This document shows, piece after piece, positions 8,672 to 17,116 of a stretch of DNA of 43,603 nucleotides. Location of the stretch: the NCBI GenBank assembly GCA_019241535.1, contig JAFAWX010000131.1, forward strand, positions 1-43,603, in the 5' to 3' direction. The stretch comes from Acidobacteriota bacterium. GTDB lineage: Bacteria > Acidobacteriota > Terriglobia > Terriglobales > Acidobacteriaceae. How positions within the stretch are numbered: the stretch's first letter is position 1; the number at the start of each line of letters is the position of its first letter. A model generated the notes under the pieces. It did not search any database, had not been told where the DNA came from, and was given only the letters and a program-made list of their open reading frames with translations. A program made the position numbers and the translations under genes.

Positions 8672-8968
8672 TCAGGATGGCTGCCGCCGAGAAAGTCCGG
8701 AGGCTGCGACTATTTTCAGGACACGTAGCCGGCCTGATAGGAGGTGAAGCAGGAATCCTTGCTGGCCATCGAGAAAACCCCCGGCGGAAAACGTTGGTAC
8801 AGAGAAAGTTCAATCCAGTAGAGTGGGAAATCTCGGGGTACGGTCGCTCGAACCGAATCGACGATGATGATTTCGCTGTCGTCCTCGTTGACGAGTGGCA
8901 TCACACTTTGAAGCGTGCGCGACAGATGGGATTCCTCATTTAGGGCGATGAGCGACGAAAACCTTCAC
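8672..8968 (-). pseudogene. Decayed, internally deleted glycosyltransferase copy
   Basis: This is a broken copy of the glycosyltransferase gene at 5719-6561. The part up to about 8818 matches the intact gene's 3' end (5719 to about 5870), and 8821-8968 matches its 5' end (6411-6561). About 540 internal bases are missing and several small indels shift the frame, for example two bases lost just inside the former start codon. The shared blocks include CGATGATGATTTCGCTGTC and TTTGAAGCGTGCGCGACAG. Similarity continues to about 8984, upstream of the start. No functional product is expected. Confidence 0.82.
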
Positions 8969-8984
8969 GGACAGAGAATATACC

Positions 8985-9248
8985 GGGACTGCACCGCCCC
9001 GTCGTCGAAGAGCGCCATTGCGCGGAAATGAAGCCGCCTACTTGCACGGGCGGAATATTGGCAAATCAGAAGAACCTACTCTCACCTGCTCTCAGCAAAT
9101 TCCCGCTGTGAACGTCCGGAACCACCCCTTTATAGACGGGACATCCGACCGCGAACCAGCGGGAGGGCAGCCATCCGAGCGGTGATTTTGGCCCTTACTT
9201 GCTCCGCCCGCAATAGGTCTCCTATGATCGATTTGGGAGAACAATCAA
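8985..9248. promoter_or_regulatory. Intergenic region before the acyl-CoA mutase
   Basis: No gene is visible here. The segment probably carries the promoter of the mutase gene. GGGAGA at 9235-9240 is the likely ribosome binding site for the ATG at 9249. No repeat to the upstream duplication was found. Confidence 0.3.
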
Positions 9249-11042
9249 ATGGCGGAGAGAATCCCCCCCGAAGTCTCTGACAGTCCCATTGCCGATATCG
9301 ATGAGCAGCGCCGGCCTTCGATGTCGGAAAAAGCCTGGGCTGAAAAAACTCTCTTGGGCTCACTTGAGAAATTCCCCGAGAAGCCGATCGGGGCGCCTAC
9401 GGGCGTAAATCAGGACGAGCACGGCCGCGCCCGCTTCACCACTATTTCCGGTATACCCGTCCGCCGGCTCTATACCCCCGCCGATCTTCCCGAAGATTGG
9501 GATTATGAGCGCTACCTGGGCTATCCCGGGCAGCCCCCCTTCACGCGTGGCATCCACGCCACCGGCTATCGCGGAAAGCTTTTCACCATGAGGCAGTTCT
9601 CGGGATTCGCCTCGCCCGAGGAGACCAATCGGCGATACAAATACCTGCTGGAGCATGGCGGCAGCGGGCTGTCGGTCGCCTTCGATTTGCCAACGCTGAT
9701 GGGTTATGACTCCGACCACCCGGCCAGCGAAGGCGAAGTGGGAAAATGCGGGGTGGCCATCGATTCACTCGCCGACATGGAGATCCTTTTCCAGGGAATT
9801 GACCTCGAGAAGACTACCGTCTCGATGACTATCAACTCGCCCGCTTCTATTATGTGGGCGATGTATCTGGTGGTGGCCGAGAAGCAGGGGGCGGACTGGA
9901 GCAAGATCTCGGGCACCATCCAGAATGACATTTTGAAGGAATACATCGCGCAGAAAGAATACATTTACCCGCCCGCACCCTCGATGAGGCTGGTGGTCGA
10001 CACGTTTGAGTTCGGTTCCCGCTTCACTCCCCGCTTCAACACAATCTCAATCAGCGGATACCACATCCGTGAGGCGGGATCGACAGCCCTGCAGGAATTG
10101 GCATTCACGCTTTACGACGGAGTTGAATATGTAGAGTGGGCACGCCGTCGCGGCCTCGAGGTGGACGATTTCGGCCCCCGGCTGAGCTTCTTCTTTAATG
10201 CCCACAACGATTTTTTTGAGGAAATTGCCAAGTACCGGGCGGCGCGCAAGATCTGGTATCGCGTAATGAAGGAGCACTTTGGCGCGAAAGCCGAGCGCAC
10301 CTGGCTGATGCGCTTCCATACTCAGACTGCCGGTGTTTCGCTTCCCGCACAACAACCCATGAACAACATTGCCCGGGTCGCGATCCAGGCGCTTGCGGCC
10401 GTCCTTGGCGGAACGCAGTCGTTGCACACCGACGCCTACGACGAAGCCCTCGCGCTGCCAACCGAAGATGCAGCGCGGATTGCGCTTCGAACGCAACAAA
10501 TCATCGCCTACGAATCCGGAGTCACCCAAACGGTCGATCCCCTGGGCGGCGCCTATTTCCTCGAGAATCTCACTCTGCAAATGGAGGAGGGCGCTTTCAA
10601 GTATTTCGATAAGCTGGATGCGATGGGGGGCATGGTAAAGGCAATCGAGCGCGGATACCCGCAGAAGGAAATCGCCGAAGCGGCTTACCAGTATCAGCGT
10701 GCCGTCGAAGCCAAAGAAAAAATCATCGTCGGCGTAAATGAGTTCACCATTGAAGACGAGCCTCCGAATACTCTCTATATAGACGAAAGTGTCGCCAGAC
10801 ACCAGGCAGCAAAGCTGAAAACGCTGCGCCGAGACCGCTCCGGTGACCAAGTGCGGAGGCGGCTCGAAGCCCTCAAGAAAGCGGCGGCACGGGAAAACCA
10901 GAAAGCCGCTGCAGACGAAGTCTCGTCCGCAAACACCATGCCCTACATCATTGACGCGGTACGCGCCTATGCGACTATCGGGGAAATCTGCGATGCCCTG
11001 AGAGACGTATATGGAACCTATACGGAAGTGAGTGTCACATAA
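9249..11042 (+). CDS. icmA: B12-dependent acyl-CoA mutase large subunit, isobutyryl-CoA mutase type
   Basis: A 597-residue TIM-barrel subunit of the methylmalonyl-CoA mutase family, which rearranges acyl-CoA carbon skeletons with adenosylcobalamin. Family motifs include [42 protein letters not shown] (His of the B12 site) and [10 protein letters not shown]. The two residues that set substrate choice are Phe117 in RQFSGF and Gln235 in [12 protein letters not shown]. Methylmalonyl-CoA mutase has Tyr89/Arg207 there, while isobutyryl-CoA mutase has Phe80/Gln198; the spacing of 118 residues is the same in all. I therefore infer isobutyryl/n-butyryl-CoA mutase activity. The C-terminal B12-binding domain is absent, so a separate small subunit is needed; none is in the window. 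Automatic annotation would probably say methylmalonyl-CoA mutase. Confidence 0.85.
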   Translation: MAERIPPEVSDSPIADIDEQRRPSMSEKAWAEKTLLGSLEKFPEKPIGAPTGVNQDEHGRARFTTISGIPVRRLYTPADLPEDWDYERYLGYPGQPPFTRGIHATGYRGKLFTMRQFSGFASPEETNRRYKYLLEHGGSGLSVAFDLPTLMGYDSDHPASEGEVGKCGVAIDSLADMEILFQGIDLEKTTVSMTINSPASIMWAMYLVVAEKQGADWSKISGTIQNDILKEYIAQKEYIYPPAPSMRLVVDTFEFGSRFTPRFNTISISGYHIREAGSTALQELAFTLYDGVEYVEWARRRGLEVDDFGPRLSFFFNAHNDFFEEIAKYRAARKIWYRVMKEHFGAKAERTWLMRFHTQTAGVSLPAQQPMNNIARVAIQALAAVLGGTQSLHTDAYDEALALPTEDAARIALRTQQIIAYESGVTQTVDPLGGAYFLENLTLQMEEGAFKYFDKLDAMGGMVKAIERGYPQKEIAEAAYQYQRAVEAKEKIIVGVNEFTIEDEPPNTLYIDESVARHQAAKLKTLRRDRSGDQVRRRLEALKKAAARENQKAAADEVSSANTMPYIIDAVRAYATIGEICDALRDVYGTYTEVSVT

Positions 11043-11100
11043 GCAGTTGCTGGCCGGACGTAACTTTCTGAGGGCGGGCTCGCATCATACAGTGTATTGC

Positions 11101-12075
11101 ATGTGTGATCGTAAGACTGTCGGACGGAAAACCCGCGTTCTGCTGTGCTGGGTGGCCGTGCTCAGCGCCGTGCTGGCCTACACGCTAGTAATGGCTGACC
11201 GTTCACCGGCACACCAGGCCGACGACCAGTTGATCGATCCGGCCGGTACTCCTGTAGCCATTACTGGCAAGCCCCTTCCGGCGGCTAACCCCAAAGTTTC
11301 AGAACACAACCTTCATTGGTTAAAGACCCAATCGCCGCAGGCGCAGATGGAATTTCTTTTGGGGGCGGCAATCAATCATGACGAAGGCGCCACGGATCTC
11401 ATTCAAGACTACATTGCGAGGTGGCATGGCCGGCTGCACCGCAGCCAGCGGTGGCAGGATCTCGAAACCACAGCCCTTTACTCGAACGATCTTCGGGTGC
11501 GCGCTGCAGCCATTGAAATCAATCTGGCAGTCAATAATCTCAGCGAAACAGGGGAAACCGTCTCGCGGTTGCTGGAGAATGGAGAAAAGCAACCCGGCTA
11601 CCGGCCCTGGAGCGCATGGGAATTGGGAATGCTCGCCAACCGCGGCGCCGAGCCGGAGCTTATCCACGAGCGGCTGGTGACCTGGATGCATGATAAAGAC
11701 CAGCAGACGCGATTCTGGGCGGTCGAGGGCCTGGCGCATGTTGGCACCGAGCGGACAATCCCGGACTTTCTTGATGTGTTGCGGAACGACCCTTCTATGG
11801 CAGTTCGCGAGCGAGCCGGATGCAGCCTGGCCAAATCAGGCATGCTTACGCGCGAGCAGCGCATGAAGGCCGTTCCCGGACTGCTGGAGCTCAGCGATGA
11901 TCCAGCTTTGAATGAAGTAACCAGGGCCTGGGTCTATCAGGCACTCAGGGAGATCACGGACGAAGATCTGCCCGATGACCCGGCGACCTGGAGAAACTGG
12001 TACTCGAAGAACGGAGCACAGAGGGTCGAGCAGTTCCGTCACAGCCCGCCATGGGCCCTATTAGGAAACAGTTAA
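11101..12075 (+). CDS. Membrane-anchored HEAT-repeat-like protein
   Basis: A protein of 324 residues from the ATG at 11101; the same frame is open back to 11032, overlapping the mutase end, but the preceding 23 residues look non-coding. The N-terminus has a basic stretch followed by a hydrophobic segment (LLCWVAVLSAVLAYTLVMA), either a signal anchor or uncleaved signal. The rest is alpha-helical with HEAT-like units around residues 120-300, such as RFWAVEGLAHVGTERTIPDF and VRERAGCSLAKSG. Such repeats normally bind proteins; no enzyme motif is seen. It follows the mutase by 58 bases and may be co-transcribed, but a functional tie is not evident. Confidence 0.72.
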   Translation: MCDRKTVGRKTRVLLCWVAVLSAVLAYTLVMADRSPAHQADDQLIDPAGTPVAITGKPLPAANPKVSEHNLHWLKTQSPQAQMEFLLGAAINHDEGATDLIQDYIARWHGRLHRSQRWQDLETTALYSNDLRVRAAAIEINLAVNNLSETGETVSRLLENGEKQPGYRPWSAWELGMLANRGAEPELIHERLVTWMHDKDQQTRFWAVEGLAHVGTERTIPDFLDVLRNDPSMAVRERAGCSLAKSGMLTREQRMKAVPGLLELSDDPALNEVTRAWVYQALREITDEDLPDDPATWRNWYSKNGAQRVEQFRHSPPWALLGNS

Positions 12076-12161
12076 CCGCTGCCCGGCCGAGCCCAATTCA
12101 GCCCACCCGCTAAGTTACACTGAGTGCTTCCGATTACGACTCTCATAAGCGACCGACGTTC

Positions 12162-13649
12162 ATGGAACATGTGCTCGGTATTGACGTGGGAACCGGTGGT
12201 ACGCGCGCCTTGCTGGTAGACCGCTCGGGTGCGATCTGCGGCTCGGCCACCTGTGAGCACGTGCCCTTTGCCTCTCCCCGCACCGGCTGGGCGGAACAGG
12301 ATCCTGAGGACTGGTGGCAGGCCGCAGGAAAAGCGGTACGCGGAGCGCTGGAGCAGGCTCCGCAGGCGAAGGTGGCCTGCGTGGGCCTGGCGGGGCAGAT
12401 GCATGGAGCGGTGCTGCTCGACGCGGCTGACCAAGTCCTCAGGCCGGCTATTATCTGGTGCGACCAGCGCAGCGCGCAGCAATGCGACTGGCTCAATTCG
12501 ATGGTCGGGGAGCAAAGGATCATCGAGCTGACATCGAATCCCGCCCTAACCAATTTCACTCTCACGAAGCTGCTATGGGTACGCGATCGCGAGCCCGAGG
12601 TCTGGAAGCGATTTCAACGGTTGCTCCTGCCCAAAGACTACGTTCGTCTGCGCATGACAGGGGAGCACGCGATGGACGTGGCAGATGCCTCGGGCACGTT
12701 GATGCTCGACGTGGCGCACCGCCGCTGGTCGGAAGAGATGCTATCACTCGCCGGGATTCCGCCGAGCAGTGTTCCCAGGCTTTATGAATCACCCGAGATA
12801 TGTGCGCGGGTTTCGCCGGCCGGGGCGGCTCATCTCGGGCTGTCTGCTGGCACTCCTGTGGTCGCCGGGGCAGGCGATCAGGCCGGGGGCGCCGTGGGTA
12901 TGGGAATCGTGCGCGCTGGGGCCATCAGCGCCACGATCGGAACCTCGGGCGTTGTGTTCGCCGCGACCGATAATCCTGCCATGGACGTGAAAGGGCGGGT
13001 CCACACGTTCTGTCATGCCGTTCCCGGGCGCTGGCACGTGATGGGCGTAACCCAGGCGGCAGGACTTTCGCTTCGCTGGATTCGCGGGCTGCTCGAAAAT
13101 TCCACCAGCATCTCTTACGACCAACTCACGCGCGAGGCGGCCCAGGCGCCGGCAGGCTCCGATGGCGTACTGTGGACACCCTATTTAATGGGAGAGCGGA
13201 CTCCGCATCTCGATCCCTCTGCGCGCGCAACTCTCACCGGACTGGCCGCGAGTCACACCCGCGCCCACATGGTGCGAGCCGTACTCGAGGGGGTAGCCTT
13301 CAGCCTGAAAGATACATTCGCCCTGTTTAGGGAAATGGGCGTGCCGGTCAGCAAGATCCGGCTGGGCGGAGGGGGAGCGCGCTCCCCACTGTGGGGGCAG
13401 ATCCAGGCCGACGTTTATGGCTCAGAGGTAGAGATCCTGCGGGCGGAAGAGGGAGCAGCGTACGGGGCGGGACTTCTGGCGGCAGTTGGAGCGAGGTTCT
13501 GGAATTCGGTCGAAGAGGCGTGCGACGCCGTCGTCGAAGTCGAGCGGCAGATAAGGCCTGAAGCCGCCGCGGCCAGAGTGATGGTCGAGCAATACGAGCG
13601 TTACCGGCAGATTTATCCTGCCCTCAAGTTCTTTGCCCCAAGGGGATGA
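12162..13649 (+). CDS. xylB: Xylulokinase (FGGY family)
   Basis: A 495-residue FGGY carbohydrate kinase that phosphorylates D-xylulose with ATP, feeding the pentose phosphate pathway. The N-terminus GIDVGTGGTRALLVDRSG is the phosphate-binding motif; GLAGQMHGAVLLD and RPAIIWCDQRS are the xylulokinase substrate-site signature; IGTSGVVFAA and GGGARSPLWGQIQADV are the C-terminal ATP-site motifs. The length is typical (about 480-500). The ATG at 12162 has no clear ribosome binding site. The HAD phosphatase gene starts within about 10 bases of the stop codon, so the two probably form an operon. No xylose isomerase is nearby, so xylulose may come from another route such as xylitol or arabitol. Confidence 0.9.
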   Translation: MEHVLGIDVGTGGTRALLVDRSGAICGSATCEHVPFASPRTGWAEQDPEDWWQAAGKAVRGALEQAPQAKVACVGLAGQMHGAVLLDAADQVLRPAIIWCDQRSAQQCDWLNSMVGEQRIIELTSNPALTNFTLTKLLWVRDREPEVWKRFQRLLLPKDYVRLRMTGEHAMDVADASGTLMLDVAHRRWSEEMLSLAGIPPSSVPRLYESPEICARVSPAGAAHLGLSAGTPVVAGAGDQAGGAVGMGIVRAGAISATIGTSGVVFAATDNPAMDVKGRVHTFCHAVPGRWHVMGVTQAAGLSLRWIRGLLENSTSISYDQLTREAAQAPAGSDGVLWTPYLMGERTPHLDPSARATLTGLAASHTRAHMVRAVLEGVAFSLKDTFALFREMGVPVSKIRLGGGGARSPLWGQIQADVYGSEVEILRAEEGAAYGAGLLAAVGARFWNSVEEACDAVVEVERQIRPEAAAARVMVEQYERYRQIYPALKFFAPRG

Positions 13650-13659
13650 ACCAAGACGG

Positions 13660-14382
13660 ATGTCAAACTCACCTGCTACTGGTAACCCAGTCATAAATAT
13701 CTCCTGCAGTGGGTTGCTTTTCGATCTCGACGGGGTGCTTGTCGACTCAACCCCGGCAGTCGCCCGAGTCTGGACCCGCTGGGCACTCGCCCACGGCTTT
13801 GACCCGGAGGAAACCGTGCGGCTCGCGCATGGCCGCCCCAGTATCGCAACCATAGGGGACCTCCTTCCAGGTGCGGATTTTGCCGCCGAGAATGAGGTCG
13901 TGCTCCGCGGCGAGATTGAAGATACGGAAGGGGTGGTGGCGCTTGCGGGTGCTCGCGAGCTTTTGGCCTCGCTACCCATGGCGCGCTGGGCAGTAGTGAC
14001 CTCCTGCTCCCGGCGGCTGGCTGAGGTGCGTCTAGAGACGGCGGGATTCTCCCTGCCTCGGCATCTTGTGACCTGCGATGACGTGCGCCAAGGCAAGCCC
14101 GACCCCGAGCCCTACCTGAAGGGGGCGTCGTTGCTGGGCGCTCCGGCGTCAGAGTGCATCGTGTTTGAGGACGCGCCAGCCGGGATCCGGGCGGGGAAGG
14201 CTGCCGGCGCTCGCGTAGTGGCTCTCAAGACCACTGCCTCTGACGCCGAGCTCCGAAGCTCCGGGGCGGACTGGATTCTGCCCGGCTATGACCACGTAGT
14301 TCGAGTGCAGTTCGACCATGGCTCGAGCAGCATTAAGTTGCAGTTACGACCTGATTCCCCCCCTCCCAACCCTGCCGTGTAA
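13660..14382 (+). CDS. HAD-superfamily sugar-phosphate phosphatase
   Basis: A protein of about 240 residues of the HAD family (beta-phosphoglucomutase/sugar-phosphatase branch). Motif I is LLFDLDGVLVDS with the nucleophile and acid/base Asp pair; motif II VVTSCSRRLAEVRL; motif III DVRQGKPDPEPYL; motif IV CIVFEDAPAGIRAGKAAG. This arrangement matches GS1-like phosphatases that dephosphorylate small sugar phosphates. The frame is open back to a TTG at 13633 inside xylB; the ATG at 13660 is preferred. Its place directly after xylulokinase suggests a role in removing or balancing pentose phosphates, but the substrate is inferred only. Confidence 0.87.
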   Translation: MSNSPATGNPVINISCSGLLFDLDGVLVDSTPAVARVWTRWALAHGFDPEETVRLAHGRPSIATIGDLLPGADFAAENEVVLRGEIEDTEGVVALAGARELLASLPMARWAVVTSCSRRLAEVRLETAGFSLPRHLVTCDDVRQGKPDPEPYLKGASLLGAPASECIVFEDAPAGIRAGKAAGARVVALKTTASDAELRSSGADWILPGYDHVVRVQFDHGSSSIKLQLRPDSPPPNPAV

Positions 14383-14486
14383 AAATATTGTCAAGCCCTT
14401 CTGCCGCCTGTCGTTTCCGGAGAAATCAGTAGTAATCTGAGAAGCAGTTCTCCCGCGCGCTCGCGCCCAAGAATGGAGGCAGAAGC

Positions 14487-15248
14487 ATGCTGCGTACAGC
14501 CGAGAATCAGCCGTTTTCGGGTTTTCAACCGGGCCCGCAGAAAATGCCGCACCGCGGCCCATCGACGTCAACCGACAAGATTTTGGTGGTCGAGGACGAC
14601 CCGGCGGTCCAGCGCGCCCTGCGGAGACTGTTTGAAACGGAAGGGTACGGCGTGCAGACGGCCCCGGACGGCCCCAGCGCGGTCGAATTGTTTTCAGCCG
14701 CTCCGCCCTCGGCCGTAGTGCTCGATCTACGCCTGCCGGGCATCTCCGGCCGCGAGGTTTGCAGCGAGTTCAAACGGCACTCGCCGAGCGTGCCCATTAT
14801 CGTTCTAAGTGCGGCCACCGACGTCTCCGATAAAGTCTTACTGCTCGAGTTAGGCGCTGACGACTACGTAACGAAGCCCTTCAGCCCACGCGAACTCCTG
14901 GCACGCGTGCGCGCCGCGCTACGACGGACGGCAAGACCGGTCACGACCGAGCAGTTCACGTTCGACGACATCCATGTAGACTTCACCAAGATGGAGGTGG
15001 TGCGTGAAGGCAAAGCCGTCACTTTGACGGCTCAAGAATTTAAGACATTGAAATTCATGCTGCAGAACCCCGAACGCGTGATTACGCGCGATGAACTCCT
15101 GAACGAAGTCTGGGGATATCACAATTACCCATCTACCCGGACAGTCGACAACCATATCCTCAAGCTGCGCCAGAAACTGGAGAAAGATCCCGCCAATCCT
15201 GTGCATTTTCGGACCGTGCACGGTGTAGGCTACAAGTTCGTAGGCTGA
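14487..15248 (+). CDS. OmpR/PhoB-family response regulator
   Basis: A 253-residue DNA-binding response regulator. After about 30 poorly conserved residues comes the receiver domain: KILVVEDDPAVQRAL (acidic pocket), VVLDLRLPG with the phosphoacceptor Asp80, VLSAATD, and YVTKPFSPREL with Lys130. The C-terminal winged helix (from about residue 155) shows LTAQEFKTLKFMLQNPERVITRDELLNEVWG and the TRTVDNHILKLRQKLE recognition region. GGAGG seven bases before the ATG supports this start. The cognate kinase gene follows after 17 bases. Together they probably control the porin-like and cupredoxin genes downstream. The closest family resemblance is KdpE/PhoP-like regulators, but no specific stimulus is visible. 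Confidence 0.92.
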   Translation: MLRTAENQPFSGFQPGPQKMPHRGPSTSTDKILVVEDDPAVQRALRRLFETEGYGVQTAPDGPSAVELFSAAPPSAVVLDLRLPGISGREVCSEFKRHSPSVPIIVLSAATDVSDKVLLLELGADDYVTKPFSPRELLARVRAALRRTARPVTTEQFTFDDIHVDFTKMEVVREGKAVTLTAQEFKTLKFMLQNPERVITRDELLNEVWGYHNYPSTRTVDNHILKLRQKLEKDPANPVHFRTVHGVGYKFVG

Positions 15249-15265
15249 GATGCCAGAGGAGCGGT

Positions 15266-17059
15266 ATGGTAAAAGTCCGACTAAGAACCAAGTTTCTGCT
15301 CTCCATGGTTCTGATCTCGGGCGGCCTGACCTCATTGACCCTGCTGTTTGTGCGGCAAAACCTTCGTTCTCAGGTTAGAGAACAGATCGTCTCTCAGCTG
15401 CGGAATTCGATCAGCACCTTCCAAAGTTTTCAGCGCGAACGCGAGATCACGCTTTCCCATTCCGCCGACCTGCTGGCCGATCTTCCCAATCTTCGCGCCC
15501 TCATGACCACGCATGACGAGGCCACCATTCAGGATGGGTCGGCACCTCTTTGGCAGCTTGCCGGCAGCGACCTGTTCGTCCTTGCCGACCGGAGCGGAAG
15601 AATCGTTGCCCTGCACACAAATACACCCGGCTTCACCAGGGACATGGCCGAAAGCTCATTCGCTCGATCGCTGAGCGGGCAGGAACGCTGGTGGTTTGGC
15701 TCGCAACACCTCTACGAGGTCTTCCTGAAACCGATTTATTTCGGGCCGGCGGTCGAAGGGCGGTTGCTGGGATTCCTGGTGATTGGCTACGAAATTGACG
15801 AACGGCTGGCGTCGGAGATCAGCCGCATCGCAAGCGGCAAAGTAGTTTTCTATTATGGCGAAACGATCGTCACCAGCACCCTCGCATCTCCGTCCGAGGA
15901 GGCTGAGCTCGCCCGCCAGAAGCTGCAGGCTGCCGACATATCCCCACGCGTAGAGCTCGGCGAGGAGCGTTTTCTTACGACCACGCTCGAGCTCGCACCT
16001 AAAGGCAGCCCGAGTGTGCGGCTCGTGGTGCTGAAGTCTTACGACGAAGCCACCGCATTCCTTGAAAAGCTGAACCGGCTGCTTCTGGGACTGGGTGTTC
16101 TCGCCCTGGTCATCGGCAGCGCCCTGGTGTACTTCATATCCCATACCTTCACCCGGCCACTTTCGAGCTTGCTCGCCGGTGTTGCTGCCCTCGAAAAGGG
16201 CGACTTCAATTACGCGCTCGATGCCCGCGGCGGAGATGAAGTAGCCGAGCTGACGCGGGCCTTCGATCGCATGCGCGAAAGCCTCTTCAGAACCCAGCAG
16301 AACCTGATCGAGTCGGAGCGGCTCGCCACCATCGGCCGGATGGCCAGCTCGATTTCGCATGATCTGCGCCACTCGCTCGCGGCCATCGTAGCCAATGCGG
16401 AATTTTTGTGCGAAGCCCACCTCTCGTCCGGGCAGCGCGACGAACTCTACCACGAGATTCAGCTGGCCGTGAACCGCATGACGGAACTGATTGATTCCTT
16501 GCTCGAGTTTTCTCGCACGCGCGCCTCCCTGCGCCCTTCGTACGGGAGTCTCCGCACCGCAGTCGACAATGCGGTTCACGCCGTCCGTGCCAACCCGGAG
16601 TTCCACAATGCGCATGTGAATATCCGTCAGTCGGGGAACGTCGAGGGCTGGTTTGATCATCGCAAGCTGGAGCGTACATTCTTCAATCTGGTTCTCAACG
16701 CGTGCGAGTCTCTCCCCGACCGTTCAGGTCGGGTCGATATCGAGCTGCGCGACACCGGCTCCGCCATCGAAATCCGGGTCAGCGACAACGGACGTGGCAT
16801 TCCTGCTTCCATACGAAATACCCTTTTTGAACCTTTTGTAAGCCTAGGGAAAGAGAACGGCACCGGTCTGGGCTTAACCGTCGCACAGAAAATCGTTCAA
16901 GATCACGGAGGCGAGCTTGCCGTAGAGAGCACCTCCCGGGATGGCACGGTCTTCCGAGTAACTCTTCCTTATCCGGCGCCTCTTGGCCAAGTCATGGCGG
17001 CAGAAGCCGAACAGGCTTCCTCAGTTCGAGGAGCCCGCGCTGACGCGACCCAGGCTTGA
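15266..17059 (+). CDS. Membrane sensor histidine kinase with periplasmic sensor and HAMP
   Basis: A 597-residue two-component sensor. Transmembrane segment 1 is at residues 8-28; a periplasmic region of about 240 residues (30-270) looks like a Cache-type ligand-binding module; segment 2 (LLLGLGVLALVIGSALVYFI) is near 273-292, followed by a HAMP linker. The dimerisation/phosphoacceptor box is SSISHDLRHSLAAI with His365. The ATPase has the N box (NLVLNACESL), G1 (DNGRGIP), F box and G2 (GTGLGLTVAQKIV). The last 30 residues are low complexity. GAGGAG five bases before the ATG fixes the start. It should phosphorylate the regulator encoded just upstream. The ligand is unknown; the copper protein gene downstream makes metal or redox sensing a possibility, by inference only. 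Confidence 0.92.
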   Translation: MVKVRLRTKFLLSMVLISGGLTSLTLLFVRQNLRSQVREQIVSQLRNSISTFQSFQREREITLSHSADLLADLPNLRALMTTHDEATIQDGSAPLWQLAGSDLFVLADRSGRIVALHTNTPGFTRDMAESSFARSLSGQERWWFGSQHLYEVFLKPIYFGPAVEGRLLGFLVIGYEIDERLASEISRIASGKVVFYYGETIVTSTLASPSEEAELARQKLQAADISPRVELGEERFLTTTLELAPKGSPSVRLVVLKSYDEATAFLEKLNRLLLGLGVLALVIGSALVYFISHTFTRPLSSLLAGVAALEKGDFNYALDARGGDEVAELTRAFDRMRESLFRTQQNLIESERLATIGRMASSISHDLRHSLAAIVANAEFLCEAHLSSGQRDELYHEIQLAVNRMTELIDSLLEFSRTRASLRPSYGSLRTAVDNAVHAVRANPEFHNAHVNIRQSGNVEGWFDHRKLERTFFNLVLNACESLPDRSGRVDIELRDTGSAIEIRVSDNGRGIPASIRNTLFEPFVSLGKENGTGLGLTVAQKIVQDHGGELAVESTSRDGTVFRVTLPYPAPLGQVMAAEAEQASSVRGARADATQA

Positions 17060-17116
17060 CTTGGAAAACTTTGACCCGTGCCGGCGCGAGAAACACGGTT
17101 CTCTCAGGAGGGAAAG

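Noticed and set aside
9249-11042. Methylmalonyl-CoA mutase as the name of this gene
   Set aside because: The specificity residues are Phe and Gln, as in isobutyryl-CoA mutase, not Tyr and Arg.
15656-16660. A 334-codon minus-strand frame inside the histidine kinase
   Set aside because: Antisense to conserved HAMP and phosphoacceptor regions; composition is that of a mirror frame.
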